A stretch of DNA of 7,227 nt from Nitrosomonas eutropha. GTDB taxonomy: Bacteria; Pseudomonadota; Gammaproteobacteria; Burkholderiales; Nitrosomonadaceae. This document shows, piece after piece, positions 4,376 to 7,227 of the stretch. The notes beneath the pieces are model-generated. The model made no database searches. It worked only from the letters and a program-made list of their open reading frames with translations, and was not told where the DNA came from. The stretch lies in contig JACTML010000191.1 in assembly GCA_014584635.1 (NCBI GenBank), forward strand, positions 1 through 7,227. The letters run 5' to 3'. Positions within the stretch are counted from its first letter, which is position 1; every line of letters begins with the position of its first letter. The position numbers were made by a program, and so were the translations under genes.

Positions 4376-7227
4376 TGCTTGTTCTCTTTTGTTGAGTTGG
4401 CGAGCGCCATGTGGGTGATATGGGTAAGCAAATCACCATTGAAGGTGTACTTTCCCTCGGCCATTTGAGTCATTTTTGATGGAAGAGCTAACAACCGATC
4501 AATGGCTTTATCCTTTTGGCTTAGAACTACCTCCCGAGCGAGTAAATAACTCCGCCTTGAGAAATATTCAATCAGCATTGATTCCTCGTGTCGCCTGTAA
4601 TAAAGCAGCAGTGAATAGCTGGTCATTAGGTCCAGTATCCACCTACCTTCACGGCTCGTACTTGAAAAAATTCCTCCCGGGTGTTGTCGATATATTGAAG
4701 GAAGTACGTTGGCAAGGTAGTGACCCCGCCCATGCTGGCCAAGCAATGACCAGAGGAACATATCCGCGGCTCCGGTGGTGTAAAACTCGTTTGGAAGTGG
4801 CCGAATTACATTGCGGAACATGGTAGTGAGTGTATTGATCGGTGGGGCGTGCTTTAATTCTTCCCCTGTCAGATCACGTCGGTTACCACCGACGTATGAG
4901 TAGTCGAGGCGAGGTTTAACCCCAAAATGATGAGAATTTACAGTTGAATATACAATAGAGGCATCAGAATTCGATTCCAGATAATCAGCCTGTTTTTGCA
5001 GTTTTTTGCTGTCAGACCAGTAATCATCGCCTTCACAGATTGCAATATACTTCCCGCCTGCTTCAGCCAGTAGTTTGGCAAAATTCTCGTTAACTCCCTG
5101 GTTCGTATGATTAAAAAATGGCCTTAACGTACATTGCTGATTACCAGAAGAGAAATTTTCAATAATTTTCTGTGTAGCATCTGTGCTGCAATCTTCACCG
5201 ATAAGAACCTCATAACTGAAATCAGTTTCTTGGGCAGCAAACGATTCAAGTGCATTCTGGATAAGGTGCTCATGGTTGTATGTGGTGCAGATTATGCTGA
5301 CCAGGGGGGTCTTGCTCTTTGTTCGGCGACGAACCGGATTTTGAGTAGCCGGTATCAAGTTGAAGTTGTTTACCTTTTTCTTATAGAGAAAAAAAGGTTC
5401 TTGTGCATTGACGCCGAATGCTTCTGACACGCTTATATCAAAAAGAGATTGATGCGATACAACTGCCGGGGCGAGATGAGCAGAAAATTTATCGAAAATA
5501 TCCTGCCCAAAGAGCCTTACATGATCTTCCTGGCCATAAAATTCAAGACGTAGCTCATCGGTGTTGATTCCGGAGTCTTCGAGTGTTTTCTGTAATTTTC
5601 CTGAATAAGGGGTTTGCAAGATGGCTATACCGTCTACTTTGAGCACGCGATTTATCTCGGCCAAAGCAGCATCAGGATTTTCCACATGTTCCATTATGTG
5701 ATTTGCAATGACGAAATCGAATGAGTTATCTGAATACGGGATTTTTTCAATATTGATGTTTTCGAAACGTAGATCTTTGGAGTGCAGATCGGCAAATATA
5801 TGTACTTCCGGATCGAATTGCGCAAGGTAGGAAGCAAAGTTCCATTCCGGAGCAAAATGTAATATGCGTGCATTCTTTTTCAGGATTTTCAATGCCGAGC
5901 AATAAAGTTTCAGATGTCGCTCTCTGTCAGTACTGCCGCAATGCGGGCAGCCAAAATTCTTGATATCCGAGCCGATAGTATTCAGCGACTGCATTGCCTG
6001 TGATTGCAGATTGCTGCGATATGGAAGAAATTTGGCCACTTCTTTTTGGCAATAATTACAATGTTTTTTGTTTAGTGAATTATCTGTTTGTGGAATCGAT
6101 CCACTATCTATCTGCTCCAGCGCCACCCTTGCCTGCACAAAATCCGGTTTTTGCTTCAACACGGCCTGAAAGGCTTGTTGTGCACCTGTGGTATCTCCCC
6201 CGTCTCTCAGCAGAATGCCCAGGTTGAACTGGATCAGCCAGTCGTATTGGGAATTTGAGTGCTTAAGCCACTGACGGTAGAGCTGGATAGCGCCTTGTGT
6301 ATCTCCCTTGGCTTGCAGTGCTTCGGCTTCATGAACGGTAGCGGTGATTGGGTTGAGTTGTGCCGATTTTCCCAATTTTGCCGGTTCAGGTTGTGTGCTG
6401 ATATTGATGTGCTGAGGCTGGTGTTGCAGTTCACTGACGAGCGCGGTGTATTGCTGTTCCAGATTACGGGTAAAGCGCAGTGAATCGAACAGTGAGCCGC
6501 TTTCTTTAGCCAGTGCCAGTTTCTGGCGCATGGTTTTGCGCGCTTTGGTATCTGCAGCCAGGGCTACCGCTTTATCTTCATAAGTTTGCAGATCGTGGTT
6601 GATCAGTTCAGGTAGATCAGCGGCAGTCAGCAGGGCACCGGCCATGCGGGAGGCAAAGGAGCGTCCGCTCATGGTCAGCACCGGCAGGCCCATCCATAAC
6701 GCATCATTGGCGGTGGTGCCGGCATTGAAGGGGAAAGTGTCGAGGAACAGGTCAGCCACCAAATAGCGCGCCAGGTAATCGGCTGGCATGGCGCGTTCGG
6801 CAAATACCAGTCGTTTCGGGTCAATACCTTGTGCTTTTGCCTGTTTTTGCAGGTTTTCCTTAGCCCAGGGGTTATCCGCCAGCAGCCACAGCACGCTGTT
6901 GGGAACACGGCGCAGAATGTTCATCCAGGTGGTAAACATTTCCAGCGTGTATTTGTGATTGTTGTTGAAGGAGCAGAACACAAACTTGCGTGCGGGCAGG
7001 CCGCAATCCTTGCGGGTGGGGGCGGGACTATGTTCGCGTTTGCGGTCGCTAACCTGATAGACATCCGGCATGTAGAGCGGCTTTTCACTGTAGAAGCGGG
7101 TATGTTCTTCGGGAATCAGGTAGCGGTCAGCGATGACATAATCAATCCCCGGCAAACCCGTGGTGGCCGGCAGCCCCAGATAGGTGATTTGTACAGGTGC
7201 CGGACGCAACGCCAGCATGCGGGTTTT
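4360..7227 (-). CDS. Multi-module glycosyltransferase: GT41 - TPR - SAM methyltransferase - GT2 (5' end outside window)
   Basis: The frame is open to the window edge, so the N-terminus is missing; 955 codons are visible. Residues are counted from the first visible Met (7218). Residues 1-265 are the catalytic half of a GT41 (OGT/SPINDLY) enzyme: LALRPAPVQITYLGLPATTG, FNNNHKYTLEMF with K89 in the place of the UDP-binding lysine, RRVPNSVLWLL, and TFPFNAGTTANDALWMGLPV. About 293-370 hold roughly two TPR repeats. CNYC (387-390) and CPHC (424-427) form a likely zinc site before a class I methyltransferase (about 450-545: ILHFAPEWN, FADLHSKDLRF, SFDFVIANHIMEHVENPDAAL, RVLKVDG). Residues 638-850 are a GT2 domain (VSIICTTYNHE, GEDCSTD, and EGDDYW, 729-734, as the DxD-like metal site). 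No membrane segments are seen. It is presumably a cytoplasmic enzyme that builds or attaches a methylated glycan, using sugars made by the next two genes. Confidence 0.9.
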   Translation of the reverse strand, partial: KTRMLALRPAPVQITYLGLPATTGLPGIDYVIADRYLIPEEHTRFYSEKPLYMPDVYQVSDRKREHSPAPTRKDCGLPARKFVFCSFNNNHKYTLEMFTTWMNILRRVPNSVLWLLADNPWAKENLQKQAKAQGIDPKRLVFAERAMPADYLARYLVADLFLDTFPFNAGTTANDALWMGLPVLTMSGRSFASRMAGALLTAADLPELINHDLQTYEDKAVALAADTKARKTMRQKLALAKESGSLFDSLRFTRNLEQQYTALVSELQHQPQHINISTQPEPAKLGKSAQLNPITATVHEAEALQAKGDTQGAIQLYRQWLKHSNSQYDWLIQFNLGILLRDGGDTTGAQQAFQAVLKQKPDFVQARVALEQIDSGSIPQTDNSLNKKHCNYCQKEVAKFLPYRSNLQSQAMQSLNTIGSDIKNFGCPHCGSTDRERHLKLYCSALKILKKNARILHFAPEWNFASYLAQFDPEVHIFADLHSKDLRFENINIEKIPYSDNSFDFVIANHIMEHVENPDAALAEINRVLKVDGIAILQTPYSGKLQKTLEDSGINTDELRLEFYGQEDHVRLFGQDIFDKFSAHLAPAVVSHQSLFDISVSEAFGVNAQEPFFLYKKKVNNFNLIPATQNPVRRRTKSKTPLVSIICTTYNHEHLIQNALESFAAQETDFSYEVLIGEDCSTDATQKIIENFSSGNQQCTLRPFFNHTNQGVNENFAKLLAEAGGKYIAICEGDDYWSDSKKLQKQADYLESNSDASIVYSTVNSHHFGVKPRLDYSYVGGNRRDLTGEELKHAPPINTLTTMFRNVIRPLPNEFYTTGAADMFLWSLLGQHGRGHYLANVLPSIYRQHPGGIFSSTSREGRWILDLMTSYSLLLYYRRHEESMLIEYFSRRSYLLAREVVLSQKDKAIDRLLALPSKMTQMAEGKYTFNGDLLTHITHMALANSTKENKQCQPA

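Noticed and set aside
1..7227. CRISPR arrays, tRNA or rRNA genes
   Set aside because: No regularly spaced repeats and no tRNA- or rRNA-like sequence seen on either strand.

Overview
The window reads as accessory DNA of a proteobacterium, probably a beta- or gammaproteobacterium. The grounds are an IS5-type transposase remnant, integron attC-like sites with small cassette genes, a bacterial group II intron, and a sugar-modification operon with an O-GlcNAc-transferase-like (GT41) domain. I cannot name a genus from sequence alone.

Left part (1-546): the decayed 3' portion of an IS5-family transposase on the + strand, with at least three frame-breaking lesions. It is followed by about 250 bases without a credible gene (547-785). 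The one notable signal there is a perfect FNR/ANR-type palindrome, TTGAT-N4-ATCAA, at 577-590.

Middle part (about 788-2440): a short integron cassette array with no integrase in view. A hairpin ending in GTTGGGC (attC-like) is followed by cassette 1 (a 212-aa zinc-ribbon protein) and an attC site starting at 1500. That attC is interrupted inside its right core box by an ORF-less group II intron of about 457 nt (1561-2017). Removing the intron restores the core GTTATGT. This is the exact reverse complement of the ACATAAC box that begins the attC at the end of cassette 2 (2415-2421), so the intron edges and the cassette edges support each other. Cassette 2 encodes a 125-aa protein with its own GGAGG ribosome-binding site. 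Its attC is cut off after about 26 bases, at about 2441, where unrelated DNA begins.

Right part (2614-7227, - strand): three tightly coupled genes read leftward. First is a very large, 5'-truncated, multi-module protein (GT41 glycosyltransferase, TPR, cysteine-rich segment plus SAM methyltransferase, GT2 glycosyltransferase). Next come a DegT/DnrJ/EryC1/StrS sugar aminotransferase and a left-handed beta-helix acyltransferase. The first two overlap by 16 nt and the last two are separated by one base. The likely logic is synthesis of an amino sugar on a nucleotide carrier, its acylation, and its transfer and methylation by the modular enzyme, as in surface polysaccharide or protein (for example flagellin) glycosylation loci. 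The acceptor is not shown by the sequence.

The most interesting part is the group II intron seated exactly in an attC core site, in the same orientation as the cassettes and lacking its own maturase gene.
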